NCBI RefSeq assembly: GCF_963678635.1
Contig: NC_087065.1
Location: forward strand, 13,368,743-13,432,742
DNA: 64,000 bases
Source of the DNA: Symsagittifera roscoffensis
Taxonomy: Eukaryota > Xenacoelomorpha > Acoela > Convolutidae
Direction: 5' to 3'
In this document: one piece after another, positions 61,434-64,000 of the stretch
How positions within the stretch are numbered: the first letter of the stretch is position 1
How the letters are laid out: every line of letters starts with the position of its first letter
Translations under genes and position numbers: made by a program
Notes under the pieces: model-generated
Databases searched by the model: none
The model's input: the letters and a program-made list of their open reading frames with translations, nothing else
Told to the model about the DNA's origin: nothing

Positions 61434-63540
61434 CCTAGAAAGGCGAGAAGTTCATTTTTTAAGTTTACAAAACTAAAAATATTTATCGGTGAAGTATCTT
61501 GTGGACGGTATTTTTCACCGTTTAAATAGATGTAATCTTTTAAACCTTTAAAATATCTACTGTAGTCTTGTGCATAGATGTCTGAAAATCGTGCGGTTTC
61601 TGCAAGTTTTCATAAATTTTGATCAATGGATGGTCTTTACTTTGTAACCAACTTTGTAAGGAGTTCTTGAAATTGTTGTGTGCAAATATGATGTTGTAAA
61701 TCGGATCTGGAGTATATATCTTTTGATTGTAAATCTATTTTGGGGTTTCTAGCAATAGCTCTGATACTTTCTGGTGAAAGTTTCTTCATTGGTGGCATAA
61801 GTGTACGGTATGGTGTGAGAAGACAGTATTTATCTTCATCTGGGTTTAGGTGTACAACATTGTGGCTATTTTCAGATCCACATGGGACGGCTGTATCCCA
61901 AATATATGTTCGTCTACAAAGTGTCTCAACGAAATGTCTTTTATTTTTGTAGAAGGTAGGGATTCTTTTGTAACATCTTTTATATTCCAAAACATATAAT
62001 GGTGATACTTTTTTCGTACATGTGTAATACTATAATATGTTTCCTTCGTAGTCAATAGAATTTGATCTGTTACCTGATAATAATTATCCTGCGTCGTAAG
62101 TTATTTTTAATACTACGAGTGCAATTGATTGTAAAATTTGTGTTCGTTCAAGTTCACATAAGTAATGAAGCGTTTCTAGTTCTGATAGTGACAATTCTTG
62201 AAAAACTCTGAATATTGTGTAGTCCAATTTCATGTCTAAGTGGATGTCATAGTGAATTGCACCAAAATAGTTATTGTTCATGAGTGATAGTTCTTGTAAA
62301 CGTGTACTGCTTTTGTCTTTTGAAATTTTCCACCAGTATTTCCTGTGTAAACGTGTACTGCTTTTGTCTTGTGAAGTTTTCCATCAGTATATTCTATGTT
62401 ACTGGGATGTATGAGTTTTCTTCATTATTAGAACTGTGATGCGTTGTGCTTGGGTTGACTTTTAATTTTCCTGTTTTAATGTCAAAACTTTTTTTCGTAT
62501 TGGACAAGAATTTCTGAATATTGTGTTTTATAAAATGGAGTTTTTTATTTGCAAGCGAGTTTTCTTTCGGGGTAGATTTGAAAACGTGTCAGTTTATTTT
62601 CTATTCCATCGATAATGTTATAACGATTTTTGTTTTGTTGGATTTTATCAGGGTTTACTTTATCATAAGGGATCGATTCAATAAAGTATTTTTGAAGAAA
62701 TTTTATCTTTCTTGCGTGAATTCTTGCAACTTGAAATGTGGTGCATGTGTCTTCGGTGAACCAAAAAATTGTTGCTTGTGTTCTTTTTGTCGGATCGCAA
62801 TAACTTTGGTCATTTTCGCAAAGTAACCGTATTCCATGATAAATTTTGTGTCGTCTTTTAAGTCTTCTGCTAGTTGTAGTTTTTCTAGTTGGATTTTCCG
62901 ATCAAAAAACATTATTTCTTGATATATTTCGTTTTTGTGTCTACTTAACAATAAAAAGATGTATTTTTTCCAATGTGTGTTATCCAATTTTTATCATGGA
63001 GATCATTAGTTGATCGTCCATGTGCGCCGTGGAACGGGAATTTATCGTCTAATTTTATATGACCTTGGTATCTTTCAAAGTCTGGAAAAACTTTAAAATT
63101 TACCAATTTTTGGTTTGTGTCTTTATTGGTAGTCAATTTGAATCGTTGAAGCTTGTTTTTACAATCTTCAGGATTAAGATGTAAAAATCTTTCTATATTG
63201 CTTTGATAGAAAGGTTCATGATCGAGTCTGTTTTTGTTTCCTTTTGAGAGCTGGGAAATAGTACTTTTTTCTCTGAATGAAAATGTTGCTGTGAATTTAT
63301 ATCCTTTTAAGGTCGTAGCTCCGGTTTTTGAATTCTACTATATTCGTTGTTTCTATTTCTTGTGGTTCGGATTCGCATTGAGTTACTTGGTTGATGGCGC
63401 ATTTATGTAATGTTTTTTGTTCATTTTCTTCACAATCGTATTGTGTGAATAATAAATCTTGAGATCTTGTTGGAGGGGAAGAGTTTTTATGGGGTGTTGG
63501 TTCTAAAAAAAGAAAGGGAGAGAGTGTTTGGACGAAAAAG
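61434..63540 (-). pseudogene. env: envelope-like gene of the second copy, frameshifted
   Basis: The minus-strand translation matches the intact envelope along its length but in several frames. Early part: QYDCEENEQKTLHK (about 63450). Middle: KLVNFKVFPD and GHIKLDDKFPFHGAHGR (63136-62945), EIYQEIMFFDRKIQLEKLQ (62987-62703), DIHLDMKLDYTIFRVFQEL (62281-62084). C-terminal part: CYKRIPTFYKNKRHFVETL (61990-61637). Stops and frame changes separate these, and the initiating ATG is followed by a stop. Unlike the intact copy it continues for about 150 residues past the CGSENSHNVV box toward a membrane span. It is non-functional as it stands. Confidence 0.8.
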
Positions 63541-63555
63541 ATTATTAAAAGTTAC

Positions 63556-64000
63556 ATGTGTAGGATAGTCCCAAAAATGGGTTATAGAATGTGATGTATC
63601 CAAGTGTCTTTTCCAAGTATCCAATCGTAGTTATAGATAATTTTTGTTGTAATAAATGGGGGAGGTAACGATTGAGCTGTTTTATTTGGCGGAGCTAGGA
63701 GGAGAGGGTGATGTACTAAATTATTTATTTTTAACTGTTATTTCAAATGTGTGTAAGAATTTGTATGTTGTGTTCCTGTATGTCCTTCTGAACATCGTGT
63801 CTGTATTGTAATCTGTTGAGTGTCCAATTATGTAGTCTGTTGCTATCAAGATGTTGACCAAATAAGGGAGGTGGTGCTACAAATGTATTCCAGTCTAATC
63901 CTAGGGGTATATGATTGTTTAAATGTTCTCTATATCTATCGCCTAAATTTGTAGGGAAATATAGAGGAAATGTTATTGTTGGGGTTGACTTATTGTTGAT
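63556..64000 (-). pseudogene. C-terminal part of X' of the second copy, cut by window end
   Basis: The complement reads as the counterpart of 46430-46860: an LDWNTFVAPPPLFGQ-type stretch at about 63890-63840, then a D-x-N-R-L-H-N-W segment. It lies immediately upstream of the broken envelope, as in the intact copy. Whether pol lies further upstream cannot be seen. Confidence 0.65.

Overview
The window is AT-rich, intron-bearing, repeat-dense animal DNA with one 200-base assembly gap (52598-52797). No bacterial signals are present: no operons, ribosome-binding sites or CRISPR arrays. Coding exons joined by GT-AG introns, a death-domain gene, Penelope-like elements (PLEs), a LINE, a Ty3/gypsy-type element with an envelope-like gene, and many short inverted-repeat elements together point to an invertebrate metazoan. 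I cannot name the species from sequence alone.

Layout. 1-1750: decayed LINE on the minus strand (ORF1, then endonuclease). 2.8-5.1 kb: a large imperfect palindrome. 5.4-10.0 kb: two broken PLEs, tail to tail, one with direct 'pseudo-LTR' repeats. 8.84-14.75 kb: an old tandem duplication carrying PLE 5' pieces, with a third fragment at 16.1-16.9 kb. 15.4-18.9 kb: dispersed repeats, one possible minus-strand exon, and at 18.93 kb a hammerhead-like motif. 20.6-24.8 kb: a less AT-rich, decayed, coding-like minus-strand tract interrupted by a 700-bp fold-back element. 25.1-25.6 kb: a MITE. 25.85-34.74 kb: a young head-to-tail duplication of about 4.3 and 4.6 kb, each unit carrying the same exon. 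That exon joins in phase to exons at 35.1 and 35.6 kb to make a death domain. 35.65-36.2 kb: a 278-bp tandem repeat copying part of the last exon.

38.8-48.6 kb holds the centrepiece: a retroelement with one uninterrupted 1959-codon ORF (zinc knuckle, protease, reverse transcriptase, RNase H, integrase), small hydrophobic ORFs, a 377-codon frame with no AUG ('X'), and an intact 585-residue envelope-like ectodomain with a signal peptide but no membrane anchor. It has no capsid region, and its flanking repeats are strongly diverged. A related but broken element lies on the minus strand from about 58.85 kb to the window end. There the order is X, envelope, transmembrane segment, second X-like region, whereas in the intact copy the transmembrane segment and X precede the envelope.

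Between the two retroelements lie two paralogous short helical protein genes (49.57 and 56.83 kb), possible extra exons, and two MITE subfamilies whose ends read GGCTCTTTTCC.

The window is mostly a graveyard of mobile DNA threaded through a few host exons. The standouts are the intact retroelement with its AUG-less frame and rearranged envelope module, and the freshly duplicated death-domain exon.
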